DNA of 28,964 bases, taken from positions 41,339 to 70,302 of the forward strand of contig PAZD01000030.1 in NCBI GenBank assembly GCA_002715405.1, in the 5' to 3' direction. Positions 8,733-16,171 of this stretch are shown in pieces. Numbering within the stretch: position 1 is the stretch's first letter; the number at the start of each line of letters is the position of its first letter. The translations under genes and the position numbers were made by a program. Source of the DNA: Acidimicrobiaceae bacterium (GTDB taxonomy: Bacteria; Actinomycetota; Acidimicrobiia; Acidimicrobiales; UBA8592). Under the pieces are notes generated by a model, which saw nothing but the letters and a program-made list of their open reading frames with translations, was not told where the DNA came from and ran no database searches.

Positions 8733-9764
8733 CTATGAAGACTCTTCGTGTTGATGGTTGATCCAGACTGTCCTCTGAGGAAATGGCATTTCAATGCCAG
8801 CTTCATCAAAGGCCTCCTTAATTCGAAGACGGAGTTCTCTACCAACTGCCCATTGCTCGCCTGCATCAGTTTTTGCAATGAGTCTTAGTGTAATTCCGTC
8901 CGCCCCTAGATTCTGAACGCCTAGAACACTGGGCTCTTCGATTATGTCTCCAGCAGTAAATTCTTCATCCTCCCAGAGATCCATAGCAACGTCCTTTAGG
9001 ATTTGTTGGGCTTTTCTAAGGTCAGTGTCATAGGCAACATCTATGTCTAGTAGCGCACGACCCCATACTTGAGAACGATTCCCTACTCGCGCAATCTCTC
9101 CGTTTGGTATATACCAAATACCGCCATCTCCATCGCGCAAAATCGTTGTCCGAAGTGTCACACGCTCTACTGTTCCAGAAACGAGTCCGACATCAATTGA
9201 ATCTCCAACTCCATACTGATCTTCAACAAGCATGAAAATCCCAGAAAGAAAGTCCTTAACAATAGATTGAGCTCCGAAACCAACAGCTACGCCGACAATA
9301 CCTGCACCCGCGATCAATGGGCCAAGGTTAATCCCTATTTCGCCAAGTATCATAAGTGCTGCCACTGTCCAGATCACGAGATTCGCTCCACTGGAAAGAA
9401 CCGAGGTCAATGTCTCAGTTCTTGCTTTATTCCGCTCTTCCTGCTGTTCATCGATAAGCATCTTGCCAGCTTTGACCTTTTTGATCTGTTGCAAAGCTCG
9501 ATTCTTTTTATCGTCAGTTAGCCTTTCTCCAAAATGCTTTACAGCTTTTTTCATCACACGTGAAACGACAAATCCCGCAATAAATATAACTAAAATTTTG
9601 AGTGGTCGATCAACAGCCCAGCCAACTATGGAGGCAAGGTTCTTATTATTGGATGCGTTAAAAACCCATTCGCAAATTTGTCCCGGGTCGTTCCCACAGG
9701 CATCTACAAGAGTATCAGGATCAGTTTGGGTGTTTTGGAGAAGGGCAAATATATGTGTGCTCAT
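8733..9764 (-). CDS. MscS-family mechanosensitive ion channel
   Basis: 343 residues from ATG 9764; a longer frame begins at TTG 9809 but has no ribosome binding site. A membrane segment lies near 54-70, followed by a basic, charged coil, a second membrane segment (NLVIWTVAALMIL) and the pore helix with its small-residue pattern (LIAGAGIVGVAVGFGAQSI), then KDFLSGIFMLVEDQYGVGD. This is the conserved MscS pore and beta-domain entry. The C-terminal half matches the cytoplasmic vestibule. The channel releases solutes on hypo-osmotic shock. Two cysteines eight residues apart (CGNDPGQIC) sit in the N-terminal part before the first helix and might form a disulfide. It is convergent with valS and divergent from the HTH-TOBE gene. 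Confidence 0.92.
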   Translation of the reverse strand: MSTHIFALLQNTQTDPDTLVDACGNDPGQICEWVFNASNNKNLASIVGWAVDRPLKILVIFIAGFVVSRVMKKAVKHFGERLTDDKKNRALQQIKKVKAGKMLIDEQQEERNKARTETLTSVLSSGANLVIWTVAALMILGEIGINLGPLIAGAGIVGVAVGFGAQSIVKDFLSGIFMLVEDQYGVGDSIDVGLVSGTVERVTLRTTILRDGDGGIWYIPNGEIARVGNRSQVWGRALLDIDVAYDTDLRKAQQILKDVAMDLWEDEEFTAGDIIEEPSVLGVQNLGADGITLRLIAKTDAGEQWAVGRELRLRIKEAFDEAGIEMPFPQRTVWINHQHEESS

Positions 9765-9834
9765 GCCCAAAGAGTAGAGACTCTTTGAGTCAACCTTGGT
9801 GATGGTCAAAGAAAAAAAACAGTCAAAAGTTTAT

Positions 9835-9876
9835 TTGTCTCAAAAAGCCGAATTTCTCATATAATTTCATATAATT
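9835..9876 (+). promoter_or_regulatory. Putative promoter of the HTH-TOBE/mod operon with tandem -10 repeats
   Basis: An exact tandem repeat, TCATATAATT at 9857-9866 and 9867-9876, contains two perfect TATAAT hexamers (9860-9865 and 9870-9875). A weak -35-like TTGTCT lies at 9835-9840, 19 bp from the first. A strong ribosome binding site (AAGGAG) precedes the ATG at 9907. Start sites offset by one helical turn, or an operator built from the repeats, are both possible. Confidence 0.5.
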
Positions 9877-9906
9877 CTATTAATTTCCTAGTTTATAAGG
9901 AGAAAT

Positions 9907-10296
9907 ATGTCCACATATCGAATAGGTCAAGTTGCTGAATTACTTGCGGTTAGCGTTGATACCGTACGCACATGGATCGACGAGGGCCGAATTGCAGCGA
10001 CACGTTCTTCCGGTGGTCACAGGATAATTGAAGGAATTGACCTCGCCCAGTTCCTTCAAGAAACCAATGAACTTGAAACAGAACATGGACAACACCTTTC
10101 AGCCCGAAATCGTTTCGTTGGCCTTGTAACAAAAGTTGTCCAAAATGACGTCATGGCACAAGTTGAAATTCAAGCAGGCGGACACCGCTTTGTATCGCTT
10201 ATCTCCTCCGAAGCCGCTAAAGAGATGCAGCTAGAGCAAGGAGTTCTAGCTGCCGCCGTTGTTAAAGCAACAAACGTCGTAATACAACTCCCCTGA
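9907..10296 (+). CDS. HTH (MerR/excisionase-type) plus TOBE/Mop molybdenum-responsive regulator
   Basis: 129 residues. Residues 1-55 are a winged-helix DNA-binding module of the MerR/BldC type: YRIGQVAELLAVSVDTVRTW, then the GRI...SSGGHR wing and IDLAQFL. Residues 66-129 form one TOBE/Mop domain (SARNRFVGLVTKVV, then MAQVEIQAGGHRFVSLI), the fold that binds molybdate or molybdopterin in ModE, ModC and Mop proteins. It sits 15 bp upstream of modA in the same direction and has a consensus ribosome binding site. The likely role is a cytoplasmic molybdate sensor controlling its own operon, functionally parallel to ModE but with a different DNA-binding domain. The domains are clear; whether it represses or activates is inference. 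Confidence 0.88.
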   Translation: MSTYRIGQVAELLAVSVDTVRTWIDEGRIAATRSSGGHRIIEGIDLAQFLQETNELETEHGQHLSARNRFVGLVTKVVQNDVMAQVEIQAGGHRFVSLISSEAAKEMQLEQGVLAAAVVKATNVVIQLP

Positions 10297-10311
10297 GCCA
10301 GCTTTAACAAT

Positions 10312-11070
10312 ATGGGGACAAAAAAAAGCACGCATATCCGTAGCCCAATATCTTTAATCGTTATCAGCATCTTCTTCACGATTACGGTATCTTGTGGGAC
10401 AGACAAAGCTGATCTTAGAGTCATGGCTGCTGCCTCTTTATCCGAAGCATTTCTCGATATATCAAAAGCATTTGAAAACGAAACAGGCGTAAAGACAACG
10501 CTCTACACAGCAGGCAGTTCAACACTTGCGACCCAAATTGCGGAAGGGGCATTAGCTGATGTTGTTGGGCTAGCAAATGAAGAAACGATGACGAGGATCA
10601 TAGATTCCGGACGAGTAGCAACTGGGACAGAAATCAAGATTTTTGCCACTAACCATCTTGTGCTTGTAACACCATATGGGAATCCAGCTTCTATAACTTC
10701 TTTTAAAGATCTTTCCGACGCAGTCGTAGCTGTTTGTGCGCCGGTAGTACCCTGCGGGTCACTATCATATGCATTCTCAGAAATGGAAGATGTGTCTCTG
10801 AATCCAGCATCCGTTGAGCCAAATGTTCGTTCGGTAAGAACAAAAGTTCAACTAGGTGAAGTAGATGCTGGACTGATCTACATAACAGATATCACACCTG
10901 AAGTGGAAGTTGTTGACATACCAAGGTTAGATTCTCTTCAAACCAACTACCCCATAACCACTCTCAAACCAGGCAAACCAGCTGCTAAAGATTTTATAGA
11001 CTTTGTCCTCTCTAACTCAGGACAATCAATCCTCTCTCAATATGGATTCGGAGCAGGTCATGAAAGCTAA
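10312..11070 (+). CDS. modA: Molybdate ABC transporter substrate-binding lipoprotein
   Basis: 252 residues. A lipoprotein signal peptide is visible: basic start (MGTKKSTHIRS), hydrophobic core and lipobox TVSC with Cys28 as the lipidation site. The mature protein begins the ModA pattern with LRVMAAASLSEAFLDISKAF, then YTAGSSTLATQIAEGALADV, and ends in the 'AKDFIDFVLSNSGQSIL...YGFG' region typical of the family. It captures molybdate or tungstate outside the membrane and delivers it to ModB/ModC. Its last codons overlap modB by 11 bases, so the genes are translationally coupled. The HTH-TOBE regulator upstream is probably in the same transcript. Confidence 0.95.
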   Translation: MGTKKSTHIRSPISLIVISIFFTITVSCGTDKADLRVMAAASLSEAFLDISKAFENETGVKTTLYTAGSSTLATQIAEGALADVVGLANEETMTRIIDSGRVATGTEIKIFATNHLVLVTPYGNPASITSFKDLSDAVVAVCAPVVPCGSLSYAFSEMEDVSLNPASVEPNVRSVRTKVQLGEVDAGLIYITDITPEVEVVDIPRLDSLQTNYPITTLKPGKPAAKDFIDFVLSNSGQSILSQYGFGAGHES

Positions 11071-11854
11071 TAAAGCCCTTTCAACACCCATACCCATTGC
11101 AATATTTGGAAGTTTTGCAACCTTGCTAATTTTATTGCCATTTATTGGCTTAACACAACGAACCCCATGGGCATCTTTCTTTTCTATCCTCACCGAGGAC
11201 TCCGTTCGAAGCGCGATCAGCCTGTCACTAATCGTTGCATCCATTTCAGCATTCATTTGTCTAATACTTGGGCTACCACTCGGCTGGATACTGGCCCGAT
11301 CAAATCGTTGGTGGGTGAGGCCATTAAGGGCAATCGTATTGTTGCCGATGGTTCTCCCTCCGGTAGCCGGGGGGACGGCTCTTCTCTTTGCGCTAGGGAG
11401 GAGAGGATTTGTCGGTCAGAAACTCGACGACTGGTTTAGCATAACGCTTCCGTTTACGACAGCGGGAGCTATTGTGGCAGCTACATTTGTCTCCCTGCCC
11501 TTTTTCATTCTTGCCATCGAATCGTCAATCAGTGACCTCGACCCTGATTTTGAAGAAAGTGCGATGACCCTAGGCTCTGGTCCAACTCGTACTTTCTTTA
11601 CTGTGACTATTCCAATGATTCGAATAGGCCTAATCACAGGCATCACGCTTTCATGGGCGCGCGCTTTAGGAGAGTTTGGTGCCACAATTACTTTTGCTGG
11701 AGATAACCCCGGACGAACACGAACACTTCCTCTAGAACTTTTTGTCGCCCTAGAATCCAACCCAAATAGAGCAATAGTGCTCGGGATGATAATGGTTACG
11801 ATCTCTCTGGGCGTTTTAATCACACTACGCGGACGGTGGGTAGGTCAAAAATGA
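11060..11854 (+). CDS. modB: Molybdate ABC transporter permease
   Basis: 264 residues from ATG 11060 (MKANKALSTPIP), chosen because GGAG at 11050-11053 gives proper spacing; the open frame extends upstream to 11003 inside modA. It has five or six membrane helices. LLPMVLPPVAGGTALLFALG is the usual ModB/CysT loop, and the EAA-type motif that contacts the ATPase is ESAMTLGSGPTRTFFTVTIP, followed by SWARALGEFGATITFAGD, a hallmark of molybdate and sulfate permeases. It forms the membrane channel for molybdate with ModA and ModC. The stop TGA overlaps the modC start in an ATGA arrangement. Confidence 0.94.
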   Translation: MKANKALSTPIPIAIFGSFATLLILLPFIGLTQRTPWASFFSILTEDSVRSAISLSLIVASISAFICLILGLPLGWILARSNRWWVRPLRAIVLLPMVLPPVAGGTALLFALGRRGFVGQKLDDWFSITLPFTTAGAIVAATFVSLPFFILAIESSISDLDPDFEESAMTLGSGPTRTFFTVTIPMIRIGLITGITLSWARALGEFGATITFAGDNPGRTRTLPLELFVALESNPNRAIVLGMIMVTISLGVLITLRGRWVGQK

Positions 11855-12906
11855 AAATGCTAGAACTTGATGGGGAAGCCACATTGGGCTCAAACTCATT
11901 TAAATATGCCCTCAATGTAAATGCTGGAGAGCATTTCGTCGTAATTGGTCAGAATGGGGCAGGAAAATCTGCCCTCCTCCGAATCCTTGCAGGCCTACTA
12001 CCACTAGAAAAAGGAAGTTTAAAAATAGGCGGACAATACATGGATAACCCCTCACAAAAGATCTACGTACCTCCGCACAAACGACCAACAGTCCTCCAGC
12101 TACAATCCGGAGCAGTTTTTCCTCATTTAAACGTTGCGGAAAATATTGCTTACCCGCTCAAATGCTTAGGAGTCGATTCAGAAACCATAGAAACAAAACT
12201 TTTAAACTCATTAGAGAGATTCGCCCTTTCTGAGATAGAAAAACGGTCTCCTGAGACACTCTCTGGAGGCGAGTTATCCAGAGTTGCATTAGCAAGATCC
12301 CTTATCAGCGAACCAGATGTTCTTTTACTTGATGAACCTACTTCTTCCATAGATTTAGAAGCTTCCGAATGGATTAGCGAGTATTTAAAGGAATTAGAAA
12401 CAACACTCATTCTTGTATCTCATGACCCAATAGAAGCACTTCTAATCGGAAATAAGATAATGGTAATCGACGATGGAAAGATCATTCAGAAAGGGACAAC
12501 CTCTGACGTTGCTAGTGAACCTGCCAGTTCGTGGGTGGCAAAATTCCTTAACCTGAATCTGCTCTCAGCTAAAGCTGTAGGCCTATCTGCGGAAATGGAT
12601 TCAGGTGGAATATTCCGGCTAGCGGAGCCTTGCTATGGACCAGTGCACATTACTTTCTCTTCTTCTTCTATCTCGCTCTATCTTGACGCCCCTGATGGCT
12701 CCCCTCGAAATGTATGGGAAGTAGTAATCAAAACACTACATACAGATGGAAGCGTAGTTCGTGTTGGGATTGCAGGCCCTTTCGAAGCAACTGCAATAAT
12801 CACCCAAGAATCACTTCGTCATCTTGACTTAAGGCTTGGGAAAAAATGTTGGGCAGCAATAAAAGCTAATGAGCTCAATGTCATCCCTAAGAAAAGTTTG
12901 CGCTAG
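11851..12906 (+). CDS. modC: Molybdate ABC transporter ATP-binding protein with C-terminal TOBE domain
   Basis: 351 residues from ATG 11851, which overlaps the modB stop by four bases; GTG 11836 is in frame but less likely. The nucleotide-binding domain has Walker A GQNGAGKSA, a Q-loop around TVLQLQSGAVFPHL, the ABC signature LSGGELSRVALARSL, Walker B DVLLLDEPTSS and the H-loop VSHDP. From about residue 285 a C-terminal TOBE/Mop-like region follows (SVVRVGIAGPFEATAIIT ... LRLGKKCWAAIKANELNVIP), where ModC proteins bind molybdate for regulation. It energises molybdate import. The downstream gene begins ten bases later with its own ribosome binding site, so the operon continues. Confidence 0.95.
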   Translation: MKMLELDGEATLGSNSFKYALNVNAGEHFVVIGQNGAGKSALLRILAGLLPLEKGSLKIGGQYMDNPSQKIYVPPHKRPTVLQLQSGAVFPHLNVAENIAYPLKCLGVDSETIETKLLNSLERFALSEIEKRSPETLSGGELSRVALARSLISEPDVLLLDEPTSSIDLEASEWISEYLKELETTLILVSHDPIEALLIGNKIMVIDDGKIIQKGTTSDVASEPASSWVAKFLNLNLLSAKAVGLSAEMDSGGIFRLAEPCYGPVHITFSSSSISLYLDAPDGSPRNVWEVVIKTLHTDGSVVRVGIAGPFEATAIITQESLRHLDLRLGKKCWAAIKANELNVIPKKSLR

Positions 12907-12915
12907 AAAGGAACC

Positions 12916-13398
12916 ATGAAAGAGTTCGCAACAGCTGACCTACTTGACCAGTTCCCAGACAGTACTGTCCTCCTTCCAGGACTAAACGCATTTGGTGGGC
13001 TTAAGTCTTTTTTCGGGCGCGCTGAAACAGTTGTAGCTCCCGAAGATAACTCATTTGTCCGCGAGACACTAGAAAAGCCCGGAGAGAAACGGGTCCTTGT
13101 CGTTGATGGAAATGGATCTTCGCATTGCGCACTATTAGGTGACCAACTTGCCCAACTAGCTCTAGATAATGGATGGGTTGGAGTTGTTGTCTATGGGTAC
13201 ATTCGGGATTCCCAAGTCATTGCCGATATTCCAATCGGAGTTAGAGCACTTGGAACAACTCCAAGACGTAGCATCAAAAAAGGTCAAGGTTCTATCGGAG
13301 ATACAGTCCATTTTCTAGGAGCCACGATTACATCGAATTCATGGATCTTTGTTGACTCCGATGGGGTTGTAGTCACATCATCAAATTTACTTCTTTAA
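12916..13398 (+). CDS. RraA / 4-hydroxy-4-methyl-2-oxoglutarate aldolase family protein
   Basis: 160 residues with ribosome binding site AAAGGA before ATG 12916. Family motifs are in order: 'VAPEDNSFVRETL', the VLVVDGNGSSHCALLGDQLA block, GWVGVVVYGYIRDS with the conserved arginine and aspartate, 'RALGTTPRRSIKKGQG' and the terminal 'VDSDGVVVTSS'. The same fold serves the metal-dependent HMG/oxaloacetate-type aldolases and RraA, the RNase E inhibitor of E. coli; these cannot be separated by eye. The R-D pair is kept, so lyase or oxaloacetate decarboxylase activity is possible. It is the last gene of the mod transcript, although no known link ties it to molybdate uptake. Confidence 0.85.
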   Translation: MKEFATADLLDQFPDSTVLLPGLNAFGGLKSFFGRAETVVAPEDNSFVRETLEKPGEKRVLVVDGNGSSHCALLGDQLAQLALDNGWVGVVVYGYIRDSQVIADIPIGVRALGTTPRRSIKKGQGSIGDTVHFLGATITSNSWIFVDSDGVVVTSSNLLL

Positions 13399-13426
13399 AC
13401 TTTTTTCAAAAATCTTTGGATAACTA

Positions 13427-13458
13427 TTGACACAGGTGTAGTTACATTGGTGTAATTA
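13427..13458 (+). promoter_or_regulatory. Putative nrdAB promoter with overlapping direct repeats
   Basis: A perfect -35 hexamer TTGACA (13427-13432) is followed 18 bp later by TGTAAT (13451-13456), a good sigma-70-type promoter. Two near-identical repeats overlap it: GGTGTAGTTA (13435-13444) and GGTGTAATTA (13449-13458), 14 bp apart. Small inverted elements ACAC-AG-GTGT and TACA-TTGG-TGTA lie within. This recalls NrdR-type control of ribonucleotide reductase genes but does not match the 16-bp NrdR box consensus, so the regulator is unassigned. Confidence 0.5.
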
Positions 13459-13602
13459 GAGTCTGGCAAGTTTTCAGAAGAAACGATTACTGTCAGATTC
13501 GAGGTTACGGATCCATCAGGGAATATTGGTGACTCGTATCTCAGTATTCAGGTCCCGAAAGAACCTGTGTCAAAGCTGGGGGATATTGAGGAGAAGAATT
13601 AA
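13456..13602 (+). pseudogene. Start-less, coding-like 48-codon frame upstream of nrdA (possible gene remnant)
   Basis: Between an in-frame TAA at 13453-13455 and the TAA at 13600-13602, the frame is open and its product looks protein-like, with segments ETITVRFEVTDPSGNIG and SYLSIQVPKEPV. This resembles the last strands of an immunoglobulin-like or cadherin-like beta-sandwich domain of a secreted protein. No ATG, GTG or TTG exists before the last dozen codons, so it cannot be a normal gene. It is in the same frame as nrdA and ends one codon before its GTG; its last codons include the nrdA ribosome binding site. It may be the decayed 3' end of a lost gene, or an untranslated leader that resembles coding sequence by chance. 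Confidence 0.3.
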
Positions 13603-16155
13603 GTGGCAATTTCTGAACCATCTGTAGAGGCGGAAACCAAAACTGGCGGAGAAGATCTGCAAAGCGAGGGAGCTGCAGAAGAAAACGGGAAAGCGATAAC
13701 CGAGGTCCCTAACACAATGGACACCTCAAGCAATCTTGCTTCTACTGTTGATGGGATCGAATCGAATCTCAGCATGCGGGTGAAAAAGCGGAATGGGGAT
13801 CTAGAAGAAGTCGATGTCAACAAAATTGTAAATGCGGTTGCCCGTTGCGCAGAAGGACTACCTGGAGTAGATCCTATGCGGGTTGCTACCAGAACAATCT
13901 CTGCTCTTGCTGATGGGGCAACAACACGTGAACTCGATGAACTGTCGATACGTACCGCTGCGGGCCTCATTGTTGAAGAGCCTCGCTACTCTCGTTTAGC
14001 CGGCCGCCTACTTGCTACCTATATAGACAAGGAAGTTCGAAATCAGAACATTCCTTGGTTTACTGAATCAGTCTCACGTGGTCATGAACTGGGAGTAATC
14101 GGAGACAGCGCTATAGCTTTCGTAATGGAGCATGCTTCAACTTTGAACGCTGCTGTTGATTCTAGCAGAGATCAAAACTTTGAATTTTTTGGTCTGCGAA
14201 CCGTTTATGATAGATATCTTCTACGCCACCCTGAAACACGTGAGGTCATAGAAACCCCCCAGTATTTTTTCCTTCGGGTCGCTTGTGGTCTTTCACAAAA
14301 CGTAGATGAAGCGGTTGCGTTCTATGACCTTATGTCTTCCTTGGCATATCTTCCGTCTAGCCCTACCCTCTTCAACTCTGGCACTACCCATCAGCAGCTA
14401 TCAAGTTGTTACCTTCTTGACTCCCCTGAAGACTCACTGGAAGGCATATACAAAAGGTACACAGATATTGCTCAACTATCGAAATTTGCTGGTGGCATCG
14501 GAGTGGCATGGCATCGTATCCGAAGTCAAGGCAGCCTTATTCAAGGAACGAATGGATTATCAAATGGAATAGTCCCTTGGTTAAAAACACTCGATAGTTC
14601 TGTCGCTGCCGTCAACCAAGGGGGAAGACGAAAAGGTGCAGCATGTATTTATCTGGAAACATGGCATGACGATATCGAGGATTTTCTTGAACTGAGAGAC
14701 AACACCGGAGATCACGCTAGGCGTACCCACAATCTCAATATAGCTAACTGGGTTCCAGACCTTTTTATGACCCGCGTCGAGAACGACTGGCAATGGAGTC
14801 TATTTGATCCCAAAAAAGTTCCTCATCTAACTGACCTTTTCGGAAAAGAATTTGAAAAAGCGTATATTGAAGCTGAAGAAGAGGGGTTATACGAACGCCA
14901 AATACCTGCCCGTGACCTCTATACAAAAATGATGCGTACTCTTGCCCAAACTGGCAATGGGTGGATGACATTTAAAGATGCATCAAACCTGAAATGTAAT
15001 CAAACAGGAAATAACACAGACTCACAGGAAGTAACAGAGGCAGCAAGGGTCGTCCACCTGTCGAATTTGTGCACAGAAATTATTGAAGTAACGAATAACT
15101 CTGAAACAGCTGTTTGTAATCTTGGCTCAGTCAACCTCGGTTCTTTCGTAATCCAGGGAGAAGAGGAAGTCAGTTTCGATTATGAGAAACTAGGGGCAAC
15201 AGTTCGTCAAGTCGTTCCATTCCTTGATCGAGTCATTGATATTAACTTCTACCCAATAGGAGAAGCCAGCACGTCAAACAATCATTGGCGGCCTGTTGGA
15301 CTTGGTTTAATGGGCCTTCAAGACGTGTTCTTTAAAATGGGAGTGCCCTTCGATTCGGACGTTGCGAGAGAGCTATCACAACGCATAAGTGAGGAGATAT
15401 ATTTCAACGCCCTATGGGCTTCAACGGAACTTGCAGAAATAAGCGGCCCTCACGAGACCTTTGGATTAACTCGAGCAGCGAAAGGAGATCTCCAATTTGA
15501 TCTTTGGGGGATCGAACCCACCGACATAGAACGATGGCAAGAGCTTCGAAACCGTGTAAAAGAACACGGATTACGCAACTCTCTTATGATCGCTATTGCC
15601 CCAACAGCAACTATTGCCTCAATCGCTGGATGCTACGAATGCATCGAACCTCAGGTTTCCAACTTATTTAAAAGGGAAACATTGTCCGGTGAATTCATGC
15701 AAATTAATAAGTACCTTGTCAAGGAGCTTCAAAGCAGAGGACTGTGGGACGAAGAAATGCGTAATAACTTGATACTCAATGAAGGGTCAGTCCAAGAAGT
15801 TGAAACAATCCCCGATGACTTGAAAGAAATTTATAGAACAGCTTGGGAAATACCAATGAAATCTCTGATAGAGATGGCAGCTGACAGAGGAGCATTCATT
15901 GATCAAAGTCAATCTTTGAACTTGTTCATGGAGTCTCCGACAATCGGAAAATTAAGCTCAATGTACATGTATGCGTGGAAACAAGGAATCAAAACCACTT
16001 ACTACCTTCGGTCCAGACCCGCTACCCGAATCAACCAAACAACAGTGAGCACAAAGCCAGAAACTCCGCCAGATGGAGAAACACAAGGGTTCATAGATCC
16101 GGAAGCACTTGCCTGCTCCTTAGAGAACCCCGAACACTGCGAAGCCTGCGAATAG
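13603..16155 (+). CDS. nrdA: Class Ia-type ribonucleoside-diphosphate reductase, alpha (large) subunit
   Basis: 850 residues from GTG 13603, supported by GAGGAG seven bases upstream. Residues 1-57 are an acidic, probably disordered tail. An ATP-cone allosteric domain follows (MRVKKRNGDLEEVDVNKIV), then the ten-stranded barrel. Active-site residues are visible: C269 (SSCYLL) and C505 (AVCNLGS) as the redox pair, N488/C490/E492 (SNLCTEI) as the thiyl-radical site with its base, and Y800-Y801 (TTYYLR) for radical transfer. The C-terminus holds C838, C846 and C849 (ENPEHCEACE), suited to passing electrons from thioredoxin or glutaredoxin. The enzyme reduces NDPs to dNDPs together with NrdB, whose gene begins 16 bases downstream. 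A sigma-70-like promoter lies about 150 bp upstream. Confidence 0.96.
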   Translation: MAISEPSVEAETKTGGEDLQSEGAAEENGKAITEVPNTMDTSSNLASTVDGIESNLSMRVKKRNGDLEEVDVNKIVNAVARCAEGLPGVDPMRVATRTISALADGATTRELDELSIRTAAGLIVEEPRYSRLAGRLLATYIDKEVRNQNIPWFTESVSRGHELGVIGDSAIAFVMEHASTLNAAVDSSRDQNFEFFGLRTVYDRYLLRHPETREVIETPQYFFLRVACGLSQNVDEAVAFYDLMSSLAYLPSSPTLFNSGTTHQQLSSCYLLDSPEDSLEGIYKRYTDIAQLSKFAGGIGVAWHRIRSQGSLIQGTNGLSNGIVPWLKTLDSSVAAVNQGGRRKGAACIYLETWHDDIEDFLELRDNTGDHARRTHNLNIANWVPDLFMTRVENDWQWSLFDPKKVPHLTDLFGKEFEKAYIEAEEEGLYERQIPARDLYTKMMRTLAQTGNGWMTFKDASNLKCNQTGNNTDSQEVTEAARVVHLSNLCTEIIEVTNNSETAVCNLGSVNLGSFVIQGEEEVSFDYEKLGATVRQVVPFLDRVIDINFYPIGEASTSNNHWRPVGLGLMGLQDVFFKMGVPFDSDVARELSQRISEEIYFNALWASTELAEISGPHETFGLTRAAKGDLQFDLWGIEPTDIERWQELRNRVKEHGLRNSLMIAIAPTATIASIAGCYECIEPQVSNLFKRETLSGEFMQINKYLVKELQSRGLWDEEMRNNLILNEGSVQEVETIPDDLKEIYRTAWEIPMKSLIEMAADRGAFIDQSQSLNLFMESPTIGKLSSMYMYAWKQGIKTTYYLRSRPATRINQTTVSTKPETPPDGETQGFIDPEALACSLENPEHCEACE

Positions 16156-16171
16156 AAGAAAGGAGAGACTC

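Noticed and set aside
9767..9785. Small palindrome GACTC-TTT-GAGTC near the mscS start
   Set aside because: The arms are only five bases and it overlaps the start region without any other support; too weak to call an operator.
9765..9809. Longer MscS N-terminus from TTG 9809
   Set aside because: There is no ribosome binding site and the first 15 residues are not conserved-looking; ATG 9764 gives a normal start just before the hydrophobic segment.
11003..11059. Upstream extension of modB inside modA
   Set aside because: ATG 11060 has a well-spaced GGAG and the extra residues do not look like a ModB N-terminus; the 57 bases are better explained as modA coding sequence.
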